A DNA stretch of 35,096 nucleotides from Sutterella seckii (lineage in GTDB: Bacteria > Pseudomonadota > Gammaproteobacteria > Burkholderiales > Burkholderiaceae_F): the NCBI RefSeq assembly GCF_009183815.1, contig NZ_WEHX01000016.1, positions 1 to 35,096 on the forward strand. Direction: 5' to 3'. The position numbers were made by a program, and so were the translations under genes. The notes beneath the pieces are model-generated. The model was not told the DNA's origin and searched no databases. It was given only the letters and a program-made list of their open reading frames with translations. How positions within the stretch are numbered: position 1 is the stretch's first letter; every line of letters starts with the position of its first letter. Positions 18,483-26,130 of the stretch are shown here, piece after piece.

Positions 18483-18794
18483 CTATTTGAATTCTGTGAT
18501 GTGTACTGTCAGACGCCGGCTTTTCATCGACTTCGTGGCGAGAAATCCTTTGATCCGGATTTCCGCGCCCACTGCCAGAGCATTGAGCCTGCTGGCAGTG
18601 TCCCCATAGGAAAGGGCTTCGAAATCATATTCGAGCGTGCGGATTTTTCCGGCTTCGACCAATCGGCTGCGATGGTGGAACACGGCATCGAAAACCTCAA
18701 TGCCTGCGGGAGTGAATCTCACTTCCTCGCGTTCAATCAGCGTCGCGCCGATTTCAATCGAATTGGCTTCGAATCCGACGTCTTCAACCGTCAT
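18483..18794 (-). CDS. priB: Primosomal replication protein N (PriB)
   Basis: PriB is a small dimeric OB-fold protein that binds single-stranded DNA and stimulates PriA during replication restart. The 103-aa product has the expected SSB-like beta strands (EIGATLIEREEVRFTPAGIE, then VFDAVFHHRSRLVEAGK, LEYDFEALSYGD and a GFLATKSMKSRRLTVHITEF end). Its ATG overlaps the rpsF stop (ATGA at 18793-18796), so translation is likely coupled. The presence of priB between rpsF and rpsR is typical of beta- and gammaproteobacteria. Confidence 0.93.
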   Translation of the reverse strand: MTVEDVGFEANSIEIGATLIEREEVRFTPAGIEVFDAVFHHRSRLVEAGKIRTLEYDFEALSYGDTASRLNALAVGAEIRIKGFLATKSMKSRRLTVHITEFK

Positions 18795-19189
18795 CAGGCC
18801 TCGGCCGGAGCGGTTTCTTCCTGAGCAGCCGCGGCAGCCTCAGCGGCAACCTTGCGGGCCTCTTCCTTCTCGACGACCTTCATCATCGGGGAGGGAGCGG
18901 TTTCGGCATGCTTCGTCTTCACAGTGAGGTGACGGAGAACGGCGTCGTTGAAGCGGAAGCCGTTTTCGATCTCGAGGATCGTCTCATGGCCGCACTCGAT
19001 GTTGAGGAGCAGATAGTGCGCCTTCACGAGCTTTTCAATCGGGTACGCGAGCGGACGACGGCCCCAGTCTTCAATGCGGTGGATCTTGCCGCCCTGTTCG
19101 GCGACGAGGGTCTTGTAGCGCTCGATCATCGCGGGAACCTGTTCACTCTGGTCAGGATGCACGATGATGCAGATTTCGTAGTGACGCAT
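18794..19189 (-). CDS. rpsF: 30S ribosomal protein S6
   Basis: S6 pairs with S18 on the 30S platform. The 131-aa product begins [20 protein letters not shown], contains [22 protein letters not shown] and [20 protein letters not shown], and closes with an Ala/Glu-rich tail of about 25 residues ([20 protein letters not shown]), as is common in the order. A very strong Shine-Dalgarno, AAGGAGG, lies at 19194-19200, and a TAGAAT -10 box is upstream. It is first in the rpsF-priB-rpsR-rplI operon. Confidence 0.97.
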   Translation of the reverse strand: MRHYEICIIVHPDQSEQVPAMIERYKTLVAEQGGKIHRIEDWGRRPLAYPIEKLVKAHYLLLNIECGHETILEIENGFRFNDAVLRHLTVKTKHAETAPSPMMKVVEKEEARKVAAEAAAAAQEETAPAEA

Positions 19190-19193
19190 TTAG

Positions 19194-19262
19194 CCTCCTT
19201 GCGGAAAAAGCCGCCCAGAGCGTCGTTCCAGTGCGGCAAGGACAGTAAAGGCCGCGATTCTA
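19194..19262 (-). promoter_or_regulatory. rpsF operon promoter and ribosome-binding site
   Basis: Read on the minus strand, a near-consensus -10 TAGAAT occupies 19257-19262, about 68 bases before the rpsF ATG. The -35 is weak. The leader ends in AAGGAGG (19194-19200). The leader also contains a small GCGG-CTTTTT-CCGC hairpin. Confidence 0.55.
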
Positions 19263-19328
19263 CATGAAGAATTCGCGACCTGCACGGAATTTTCAGATTT
19301 TTTTATGGTTCTCCGTCGGAAACCCGGA

Positions 19329-20174
19329 TCAGAGCCGGTCCTCGGCCTTCCCCGGAGTCACAATCCCGGCGGCAATGCGCTGCCTCAGGGACTCGAAGAG
19401 GCAGATGCCGGAAGCGACGGAAACATTGAGGCTCTCGACGCTTCCCACCATCGGGATGGCGGCGAGTTCGTCGCAGCGGCGGCGCGTCAGCTGCCTCAGC
19501 CCCTCGCCCTCGGCGCCGAGCACCCAGGCAAAGGCCTTTGCCTGATCAATGTCGTAGATGCTCTTCTGGGTTTCGCCCGCTGTGCCCACCACCGTGACGC
19601 CGTTGTCGCGCAGCTCCATGATGGCGGATGCAAGGTTCGTCACCTGCACCACAGGAACCGTTTCGGCAGCGCCCGCAGCCGCCTTCGCGGCGGCCGGCGT
19701 CATGCGGGCCGAACGGTCGCGCGGGACGATTACGGCCTGCACCCCTGCAGCGTCCGCTGCACGCAGACACGCGCCGAAGTTTCTCGGGTCCGTGACGCCG
19801 TCCAGAATCAGAAGAAGCGTCTTCGGGTTGATGTCGTCGAGGAGGTCCGCAAAGTCGAGCGTATTTTCGCGCTCCTTCGCGAGCGCGCAGATGCCCTGAT
19901 GGGGAACGTCGGGCGACAAGCCCGTGAGGCGCCTTGCATCGGCATTCATCACGCGAACGCCCGCCGCGAAGAGCTTTTCCCTCATTTCGCGCATGCGCTT
20001 GTCGCGGCGCTCGGGATCAACGTAGACGAGTTCGATCGATGCGGGATCAAGCTGCAGACGCGCCGCAACGGCGTGAAAGCCCGCGAGAACAACCGTTCCC
20101 GCCTCAAGCTTCTCGCTTTCCGAACCGCCCTTCGCGCGATTGGCGCGCTTGTCGTTTCTGCCTTCCTGCCTCAT
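19329..20174 (-). CDS. rlmB: 23S rRNA (guanosine-2'-O-)-methyltransferase RlmB
   Basis: SPOUT-class (TrmH family) methyltransferase that in E. coli methylates G2251 of 23S rRNA using S-adenosylmethionine. The sequence shows the N-terminal L30e-like substrate-binding domain (LAGFHAVAARLQLDPASIEL, then GLSPDVPHQGICA), then motif 1 LDGVTDPRNFGACLRAADAA, motif 2 FAWVLGAEGEGLRQLTR and motif 3 IPMVGSVESLNVSVASGI. From ATG 20174 it is 281 aa; a GTG three codons upstream (20183) is the alternative. AGGG lies 8 bases before the ATG. It follows rnr on the same strand by about 80 bases, the usual rnr-rlmB pairing. There is a C-terminal extension ending KAEDRL. Confidence 0.94.
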   Translation of the reverse strand: MRQEGRNDKRANRAKGGSESEKLEAGTVVLAGFHAVAARLQLDPASIELVYVDPERRDKRMREMREKLFAAGVRVMNADARRLTGLSPDVPHQGICALAKERENTLDFADLLDDINPKTLLLILDGVTDPRNFGACLRAADAAGVQAVIVPRDRSARMTPAAAKAAAGAAETVPVVQVTNLASAIMELRDNGVTVVGTAGETQKSIYDIDQAKAFAWVLGAEGEGLRQLTRRRCDELAAIPMVGSVESLNVSVASGICLFESLRQRIAAGIVTPGKAEDRL

Positions 20175-20256
20175 TGGCGTCACCCTATTCTCAAATCTAA
20201 AAAGCCGAGCTAAAGACTCTTCTTAAAAGCCGCGCATTCTAGCCGAAGCGCACTCA

Positions 20257-22683
20257 TTAAAACGGGACATCCTCATCGACAAAGTCGTCGTCATCGTCAA
20301 AGTCGACGTCGTCCTCCGGGAAGAAGCCGAAGCCGTCGTAATTGAATCTCCGGCGGCCTCTCGAACCGCGCTTTCCGCCCTTCACCGTATGCCGGGAATA
20401 GCTGGAGACGAGCGAAAAATTGATTCTGCGCTCCTCGAGCTCAACGGAATTGAGCCTGACGGAGAGTCTGTCGCCCAGACGCACCTCCGTCATCTCGTCG
20501 TAGGAGGTCATCTTCTTTGCGTTCTCGTCATACTCGTAGTAGCCCCAGCCGAGCTCCGAGATATGAATGAACCCTTCGATCGGCATCGCTTCGAGCGTGA
20601 TGAAGACGCCCGCCGGGCACATGCCGGTGACGACCGCATTGAATTTGCGGCCGACCTTCGAGCGAAGGAACTCGCACTTCAGATACTTCATCACGTCGCG
20701 CGTTGCATCGTCGGCGCGGCGTTCGGCCGAGGAGCAGATGATGCCGAGCCTCGACCAGACGCGCTTTCTTGCTTCCGTGCGGCTCAAGGGCTTCGCGGGG
20801 GCCGCCTTTTCGTCCGGCCGGGCGCCGAGCTTTCGCGCGTGGTAGCCGCTCATCACCTCCGCGTCGTCGAATTCCACCACAGGCACGTAGGCGCGGTGCG
20901 AGAGAATCCCCTTGATCGTGCGGTGAAGGAGCAGATCCGGATAGCGGCGGATGGGCGACGTGAAATGCGCGTAGGCGTCGAACTGAAGCCCGAAGTGACC
21001 GATGTTGTCGGGCTGATAGCAGGCGCGCTGCATGGTTCTCAGAATCGCCGACTGAATATAGGGACGGTCCTTCGTTTCCTCAATCACTTTCGAGAGCGCA
21101 TGCGCGAGCGTCTCGCGCTCGTTGGACGACTTGAAGGCGATGCCGAAGGACGCGAGGAGGCTCTTCAATTCCTGAAGCTTTTTCGGATCGGGCTTGTCGT
21201 GAACGCGAAAGAGCGTGAGCTGCTTCTTTTCGAGGACGAACTTCGCCGCGGAAACGTTGGCAACCAGCATCGCCTCTTCAATCATGCGGTGCGCGTCATT
21301 ATGTTCGCGCACGCTGAAGCTCTCGATCTGCCCCTTGCCGTTAAATACCGCCTGCGATTCCTCGGTTTCGAAGTCGAGCGCGCCGCGCGCGATGCGCTCT
21401 GCCTTCAGGGCCTTGAAGAGCGCATGAAGCCGCTCGATTTCAGGAAGCCGCTCGCCGATGGCTTCAAGACCCGCAGGCTCCTTCTGAAGCGCGGACCAGA
21501 CAACGTTGTAGGTGAGCCGCGCATGGGAATGAATGACGCCCGGATAGAACTGATAAGCCGTCGTGCGGCCCTCCGGGCTCACGATGGCGTCGCAGACCAT
21601 CACGAGACGGTCGACGCCTGGATTGAGGGAACAGAGTCCGTTCGAAAGCTTTTCAGGGAGCATCGGCACGACGGATGCCGGGAAGTAGACCGACGTTGCG
21701 CGGATCTGCGCATCGCGGTCGAGCGACGTTCCGGGCTTCACGTAGCGGCTCACGTCGGCGATCGCAACGAGAAGACGCCAGCCGCCTCCGGGAAGGTCGG
21801 CGCAGTAGACCGCGTCGTCGAAGTCTCTGGCATCCTCGCCGTCGATCGTGACGAAGGGAAGGTCCGTCAGGTCGACGCGATTCTGAAGGCTCCTGCGGTC
21901 CACAACATCGGGGAGCTTCTTTGCTTCCTCGAGCGTCTCGGGACTGAATTCAATGGGAACGCCGAACTGCGCCGAGGCAATTGCCATTTCGCCCAACGGA
22001 TCATTCATGGCCCCCACCACCTTGACGAAGCGGGCGTTGAGCTCAACCCGCTCCTCATAGTTGACGGCTTCACCGGGCGTTTCCGAGTCGGGGAGAAGCT
22101 CCACCTCGACCGCGTCCTTCTTAAGATTAACGTCCGGCGGAATTTCGCTGGCCGGCACAGTGAATTCCAGAGGCGCAAATGCCGAAACCGCCTTCAGATA
22201 GACGTATTCGCCGCTCTTTGTAAGGAACTGGCACACCCAGCGCTTCTGCGGCCGGCGAATGAATTTCGAGAGGCGCCAGCCGGAAATGCTGCGCCTCAGT
22301 TCAAACACATCGCCCGGAATGTAGTTGGGCCGGTATGCCGGGAGCGGAATCTCTTCGCCCGCATCGCACTGCGGCATCACCGTCATTTTGTCGAGCGTGC
22401 GCGCGCCCTGCACCACGCCCGTCGTCGTTTCCGCATCAGGATTGAGGAACCAGTTCTTCTCGTCCCCTTTTTCAAAGCCTTCTTCATTGAGACGAACGAT
22501 CAGCGCATTGGCAACCTCGCTCGCAAATCCGAGCTCGCGCTTCAATTTCTTTTTTGCCTGCGTGTAGCTCACATCCTCCCTGAGGCCGGCAAGGAATGCC
22601 TTTGCCTTCTGGATGTCTTCGGCCGTTACTTCCGGTAGCGGCGCCGGAACCTGAGCTTTAGTGCGGGACTTTTTCTTTGACAT
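20257..22683 (-). CDS. rnr: Ribonuclease R
   Basis: Processive 3'-5' exoribonuclease of the RNB family that can unwind structured RNA; it acts in rRNA quality control and mRNA decay. The 808-aa product has an N-terminal helix-turn-helix-like region, cold-shock domains, then the RNB catalytic core with IDGEDARDFDDAVY (metal-binding aspartates at about residues 281-290) and LLVAIADVSRYVKPG. HFTSPIRRYPDLLLHR follows, and a C-terminal S1 domain runs from GRKFNAVVTGMCPAGVFITL to FSLVSS. The tail is odd: a short basic patch (KGGKRGSRGRRR) and then a strongly acidic end (about 13 Asp/Glu in the last 20 residues), unlike the Lys-rich tail of the E. coli enzyme. Confidence 0.95.
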   Translation of the reverse strand: MSKKKSRTKAQVPAPLPEVTAEDIQKAKAFLAGLREDVSYTQAKKKLKRELGFASEVANALIVRLNEEGFEKGDEKNWFLNPDAETTTGVVQGARTLDKMTVMPQCDAGEEIPLPAYRPNYIPGDVFELRRSISGWRLSKFIRRPQKRWVCQFLTKSGEYVYLKAVSAFAPLEFTVPASEIPPDVNLKKDAVEVELLPDSETPGEAVNYEERVELNARFVKVVGAMNDPLGEMAIASAQFGVPIEFSPETLEEAKKLPDVVDRRSLQNRVDLTDLPFVTIDGEDARDFDDAVYCADLPGGGWRLLVAIADVSRYVKPGTSLDRDAQIRATSVYFPASVVPMLPEKLSNGLCSLNPGVDRLVMVCDAIVSPEGRTTAYQFYPGVIHSHARLTYNVVWSALQKEPAGLEAIGERLPEIERLHALFKALKAERIARGALDFETEESQAVFNGKGQIESFSVREHNDAHRMIEEAMLVANVSAAKFVLEKKQLTLFRVHDKPDPKKLQELKSLLASFGIAFKSSNERETLAHALSKVIEETKDRPYIQSAILRTMQRACYQPDNIGHFGLQFDAYAHFTSPIRRYPDLLLHRTIKGILSHRAYVPVVEFDDAEVMSGYHARKLGARPDEKAAPAKPLSRTEARKRVWSRLGIICSSAERRADDATRDVMKYLKCEFLRSKVGRKFNAVVTGMCPAGVFITLEAMPIEGFIHISELGWGYYEYDENAKKMTSYDEMTEVRLGDRLSVRLNSVELEERRINFSLVSSYSRHTVKGGKRGSRGRRRFNYDGFGFFPEDDVDFDDDDDFVDEDVPF

Positions 22684-22769
22684 GGAAAATGGCTTCTTCT
22701 TAAAAATTCTGTGCGGAATGCAATCTAACAGTTTGCGCGCATGCGCGGCATGAGTGGAAATGGTTTCTA

Positions 22770-24101
22770 TCAGGAAAGAGACCGATAGCGGGTCGAGGGG
22801 CCGTTGCCGTCCGCTGCAGCAAGACCCCGCTCAATGAGGCGGCGCAGAAGATTGACCGCACCGGCCTGAGAGAGGCCGACGGCTTCCTGAACCTCGCGCC
22901 GAGGGGCGCCCGGATGCGCTCTGAGGAATTCGATCGCGAGCGTCTCGACCTTCGAGAGTCTCGCGGACTGGCGCGCATCAAGCGCTGCGTGATCCGCGGA
23001 TAGAGGGAACCGCCGCTCCGGAAGAGATGCTGCGGCGGAAGACTTTCCGGCTTCAAGCACGAGAATGACGCATCCGGGCAAGGCACGAAGCTCAAACCGA
23101 CCGCCGCGCTTCAGAAGCGCTTCCTTCATTCTCCCGACGCCGCCCCCGAGTCCTCTTGCCAGCCCGACCGAGCGGAGCGCTTCGAGAATTCCGGGGTTTC
23201 TTACGCGCGAGAGCCCGCCCGCCGCGTCCTCAGGCGTCATCCCCTGCGGCAGCCCGCCGGGCGAAACGATCTCAAGCCGCTCAGAGTAAAGCTTTACCAG
23301 AATCTCTGCGTCCTCCAGTGCATAGTCGCGATGAAGAAGGGCATTGACGAGAGATTCCTGAAGAATATTGAGGCCGAACCGGCCGGCGCCCCGTTCCTCG
23401 AGCCACGCGAGCGCGGCAAAGAGTTCCGTGAGAAGCCCGCCCGGGAAGCGTTCGTCCTCAAGGGGCTGAAGGGCATCGTCTCCAAACCGCACGCAGCGCA
23501 GGAAAAATCCGTTTTCGTCTGAAAAAACTTCCGCCGTCCTCGACCAGGCGCCGTCCCGGGTGAGAAAGCTCTTCGAATCGCGAAGCGTTTCGGCGCCCAG
23601 AATCCCCTTCTCAAGGCCGAGGCGATTGAGCATGGAAAAGTGAGGACTCGGATTCAGGAACGCCCGGGCATCCCAGAGCGGTCCTTCATCCCTTTTCATG
23701 GCATCAATGATTGAGGGCTTCGCCTCTGCCGTTCTCCCGTAGCGTCGGATCCAGACGCCGCGGGGTGCGGCACCCTCGCGAACGAGCGCATAGGGGCGAT
23801 GGGGAGCCGGCTCGACCTCGGCGAGAATCGGGGCGGCACCGTCGTCAGGCATTTCAAGCTTCACGAAGGAAGAGAGATCGGGCTCAACCTCTTCCCGTAT
23901 CAGACGCTTCAATTCCCGGAGTGCGCCCGGCGGATCCGCAACCGGCACGCGCGCGCCGTCCTTGCGCATGCCGATCAGCAATCGTCCGCCATCGGTATTG
24001 GCAAAGGCGATGATCGTCTTCAATGCATCTTCCGACACCTCGTCGGCATACTCCAGATGGAGGTCAGGATGGGCGCCCGCACGCTCCGGCTTATTCTGCA
24101 T
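22770..24101 (-). CDS. AlbA_2 (Schlafen-type) putative DNA-binding regulator with HATPase_c_4 region
   Basis: A 443-aa protein of the divergent AAA_4/AlbA_2 group, often named ATP-binding or RecG-like transcriptional regulators. Seen: the AlbA_2 domain at about residues 15-130 (DALKTIIAFANTDGGRLLIG, then a VWIRRYGRTAEA strand). A central segment with LNILQESLVNALLHRDYA resembles the HATPase_c_4 N-box (E-N-H-RDY), and is followed by VSPGGLPQGMTPEDA and RNPGILEALRSVGLARGLGGG. The C-terminal winged-helix-like part is FLRAHPGAPRREVQEAVGLS. AAGGA lies 8 bases before the ATG. A near-perfect palindrome overlaps its promoter, suggesting autoregulation. The signal and targets are unknown. Biological roles in this family include gene regulation and phage defence; nothing here decides between them. 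Confidence 0.8.
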   Translation of the reverse strand: MQNKPERAGAHPDLHLEYADEVSEDALKTIIAFANTDGGRLLIGMRKDGARVPVADPPGALRELKRLIREEVEPDLSSFVKLEMPDDGAAPILAEVEPAPHRPYALVREGAAPRGVWIRRYGRTAEAKPSIIDAMKRDEGPLWDARAFLNPSPHFSMLNRLGLEKGILGAETLRDSKSFLTRDGAWSRTAEVFSDENGFFLRCVRFGDDALQPLEDERFPGGLLTELFAALAWLEERGAGRFGLNILQESLVNALLHRDYALEDAEILVKLYSERLEIVSPGGLPQGMTPEDAAGGLSRVRNPGILEALRSVGLARGLGGGVGRMKEALLKRGGRFELRALPGCVILVLEAGKSSAAASLPERRFPLSADHAALDARQSARLSKVETLAIEFLRAHPGAPRREVQEAVGLSQAGAVNLLRRLIERGLAAADGNGPSTRYRSLS

Positions 24102-24118
24102 GGAGGATCCTTCGATTG

Positions 24119-24147
24119 TTATCTAATACTTCCAGACTATCAGATAA
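24119..24147 (-). promoter_or_regulatory. Inverted repeat in front of the AlbA_2 regulator
   Basis: TTATCTAATA (24119-24128) and TATCAGATAA (24138-24147) form an inverted repeat matching at 9 of 10 positions around a 9-base spacer. It begins 18 bases before the start codon and is AT-rich like a -10 region. It is a candidate operator for the adjacent regulator. Confidence 0.5.
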
Positions 24148-24248
24148 GCCATTTTGAGGGAACTCCCTAAGGGTGTTCAGGCAAAATTCCGGGAAGTACG
24201 CTTGAGATAAACACCTACTCCAGACATCCCACGCATTCGCATTTTCCA

Positions 24249-25412
24249 TTAATTGAAAAAGCGCTCAACAATCACCTGTTCGCCGGCGCGCAGCATCTGA
24301 TTCCGAAGCGTGATGACGCCTCCCGCCTCGCGAAAAAGTCTCGAGCATCCAGTGCCTTTTTCCACCGGAAGCGCCCTCAATCCGGTGGCGCCGCGCACGA
24401 GAGACACGCAGAGCGCTCCCGTCTGAGGATCAGGAATGTCGCCGCCGAAAAAGGCGCTGATGCGCTCGGGCTGCCAGGCGTCGGCGTGAAAGCGCTTCCA
24501 GATGACGGGAAGCGCCACCCGCTGGGCAATCATCATGGCGCCCAGCGGATTCCCGGGAAGTCCGAGGAGCGGCACGCCGTCAATTTCGCCTGATATGAAG
24601 GGAGGCACGCCCCCGGCGCAGGTTCTTTCCTCAAAGATCCGGCCGCCAGCGAGCTGGATGGCGCGCCGGGTGAGATCGCGCTGGCCGCCCCCGGTGCCGC
24701 CGATCGTAAAAATGAATCCGCAGCGTCGGGCAAGATCAGAGAGCTTTGCGGCAATCGCATTTTCGTCGTCGGGAGCGGACGCCGCATGGATATGGCGGAT
24801 CCCGGCCGTCATCAGGAGGGACCTCAGATAGGCCGCATTGCTCGACACCCGAAGAGGACCGGCTTCGCCGCGGCAGTAGAGATCCTTCAATTCGCTTCCC
24901 GTAGAGAGAATGCCGGTTTCGGGAGGCGCATACACCTTCACGCGGTCGATGCCGGCCTCGAGCAGAAGCGCAAGTTCGGAAGCACCCACAAAAGTTCCCG
25001 CTTCCATGAGCGCGTCTCCCGCCCGCCATTCGGTCCCGCGGCGCAATACGTGGCGGCCCGGCTCTACGGAGGCTTCTGCAAGATCCGCATCATCAGGGCT
25101 TCCAGCCGGAATAACGGCATCCGCTCCCCTGGGAACCATGCCGCCCGTATTCACCCAGAAGGCCTCGCCCGCTCCGAGAGGCTCGGGCGTTCTGCCGTTT
25201 TCAACGCTCCCGGGCCTTACTCGGCGGCAGCGGTCGCCCGAAAAAACAGCCCAGCCGTCTCTGAGCGCCGTGTCGTAGTCCGGTGAATCCGTCTCAGCGA
25301 GGATGTCTTCAGCCAAGGTCGCGCCGAAGCTGTCGCAGAGCCGCACGAAACTCGGCTCCGGATCGCTCCAGGCGCCCGGAAGTTCATAGGGCCGCAGAAG
25401 GAAATGCTTCAT
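24249..25412 (-). CDS. moeA: MoeA-like molybdopterin molybdenumtransferase, divergent
   Basis: MoeA inserts molybdate (or tungstate) into adenylylated molybdopterin in the last step of Mo/W cofactor synthesis. The 387-aa product has the family layout: an N-terminal AEDI region, the DxxxxDGWAV motif (Asp52, equivalent to the catalytic Asp59 of E. coli), WVNTGGMVPRGADAVIP, the MPT-binding core ILSTGSEL (170-175), FTIGGTGGGQRD (235-246) and GLPGNPLGAMM (284-294). Several signature positions differ: the usual DNSAMDGYA reads DYDTALRDGWA, and GGVSVG-D reads GGTGGGQRD. This marks it as a diverged paralogue rather than the housekeeping copy. It is divergent from the AOR-family operon, which needs a pterin cofactor, so a dedicated role there is inferred. 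The Shine-Dalgarno is weak. Confidence 0.85.
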   Translation of the reverse strand: MKHFLLRPYELPGAWSDPEPSFVRLCDSFGATLAEDILAETDSPDYDTALRDGWAVFSGDRCRRVRPGSVENGRTPEPLGAGEAFWVNTGGMVPRGADAVIPAGSPDDADLAEASVEPGRHVLRRGTEWRAGDALMEAGTFVGASELALLLEAGIDRVKVYAPPETGILSTGSELKDLYCRGEAGPLRVSSNAAYLRSLLMTAGIRHIHAASAPDDENAIAAKLSDLARRCGFIFTIGGTGGGQRDLTRRAIQLAGGRIFEERTCAGGVPPFISGEIDGVPLLGLPGNPLGAMMIAQRVALPVIWKRFHADAWQPERISAFFGGDIPDPQTGALCVSLVRGATGLRALPVEKGTGCSRLFREAGGVITLRNQMLRAGEQVIVERFFN

Positions 25413-25469
25413 TTCTATTGCGTGAGGGCCAGAAACGGCCTCTCTTTGTCGTTCCCGCCGCCCCGCCTC

Positions 25470-25494
25470 TCGTTATTCCAAACAGGAATAACGA
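25470..25494. promoter_or_regulatory. Perfect CGTTAT...ATAACG palindrome upstream of moeA
   Basis: TCGTTATTCC (25470-25479), five bases, then GGAATAACGA (25485-25494) make a perfect 10-bp dyad lying 58-82 bases before the moeA ATG. The outer half-sites CGTTAT and ATAACG recall the ModE operator type known from Mo-regulated genes. A second, imperfect version (CGTTATTC at 25514-25521, GAATGAACG at 25529-25537) lies 20 bases further up. On the minus strand the dyad overlaps a possible -10. Regulation by molybdate or tungstate is inferred, not shown. Confidence 0.5.
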
Positions 25495-25730
25495 AACTAG
25501 CGGAAAAAGGCAACGTTATTCAAAAAAAGAATGAACGACCGGAAGGTCGATGACGCCTTCCGTTCCGGACCCGAATGGAAGCATAACAGGTTCGCGCCGA
25601 TCCTGCGCGCCCTTCCACGATTCAATATTTTTACTTGTTTTTCAAATATAAAACAGGAAATAGAAGAGATTTTACCGTTCATCCTGCATATGGGTTACGG
25701 CATTTAAATTGGCTTAGAGAGCCTTCCGAA

Positions 25731-25779
25731 CTGACGAGAATCAAACTACCTAACGGTACCGGAATGAGATAAATAGGCA
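25731..25779 (+). promoter_or_regulatory. Candidate FNR-type promoter of the AOR operon
   Basis: CTGACGAGAATCAA (25731-25744) matches the FNR/CRP-family box TTGAT-N4-ATCAA at 8 of 10 defined positions, with one half perfect. A -10-like GATAAA lies at 25768-25773. If transcription starts at 25779, the box is centred at -41.5, the classical class II activation position. The E. coli ydhY operon is known to be FNR-activated, which makes the call more credible. Confidence 0.5.
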
Positions 25780-25947
25780 GCTTTTGAGCGCAGGCTGCAA
25801 AAAATAAAGCAGAAGGCCGCGCGAAAGGAAGACCCCAAAACCGATCAAGCCCGATTCCGGCGGAAAAGAGATGAGCTCGTTCCGGACCCAAATGAACGAA
25901 CGCCCGCACTGCCCGCCGCAATAGAGCGCCATTCACGGATCGACGCA

Positions 25948-26003
25948 AAGGAGCACCCCTGCCTCGGAAGGGTGCCTTCTCCTGCCTCTTCCGGCGAAGG
26001 AAG
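25948..26003 (+). promoter_or_regulatory. Structured mRNA leader, candidate Mo/W-cofactor riboswitch
   Basis: Within the long leader two hairpins follow each other. The first has GGAG (25950-25953) and CACCC (25954-25958) pairing with GGGTG (25970-25974) and CTCC (25979-25982), with a CCTT bulge and an 11-base loop. The second is CTTCC (25988-25992) with GGAAG (25999-26003) around GGCGAA. A leader of this length and fold ahead of a pterin-enzyme operon and beside moeA could be a Moco/Tuco riboswitch. I cannot align it to the known motif by eye. Confidence 0.3.
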
Positions 26004-26130
26004 CACCGGCCAGAGACGCTTTCCCCCGCACGCCCTGAATTCCTCCACGCCCAGGAAGCAGACCCAAATGCAGGCCGGCAAGGCTTCTCCACCACCGCCG
26101 GATCCTCAAAGATCACCCCAGGAGACATTC

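Larger units (their letters stand above)
25413..26130. other. 718-base divergent intergenic region between moeA and the AOR operon
   Basis: No gene is supported here. It is AT-rich around 25495-25780 and GC-rich and structured from about 25780 on. It holds a 10-bp palindrome near moeA, a related half-palindrome at 25514-25537, a hairpin CGACC-GGAA-GGTCG near 25536, an FNR-like box with a matching -10 (25731-25773), and a leader of about 350 bases with strong hairpins before the first operon gene. The notable elements are listed separately. Confidence 0.7.

Noticed and set aside
20389-22638. A 749-codon open frame on the plus strand
   Set aside because: It lies fully antisense to rnr, which has clear RNase R motifs. 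Long antisense frames are expected in GC-rich genes, and the product shows no recognisable domain.
25679-26128. A 149-codon minus-strand frame in the moeA-operon gap
   Set aside because: No domain, no ribosome-binding site, and it overlaps the predicted promoter and structured leader of the operon.
25972-26130. Longer start for the YdhY-type ferredoxin
   Set aside because: It would put 53 Pro/Ser-rich residues before the Tat signal; the ATG at 26131 has AGGAG correctly spaced.
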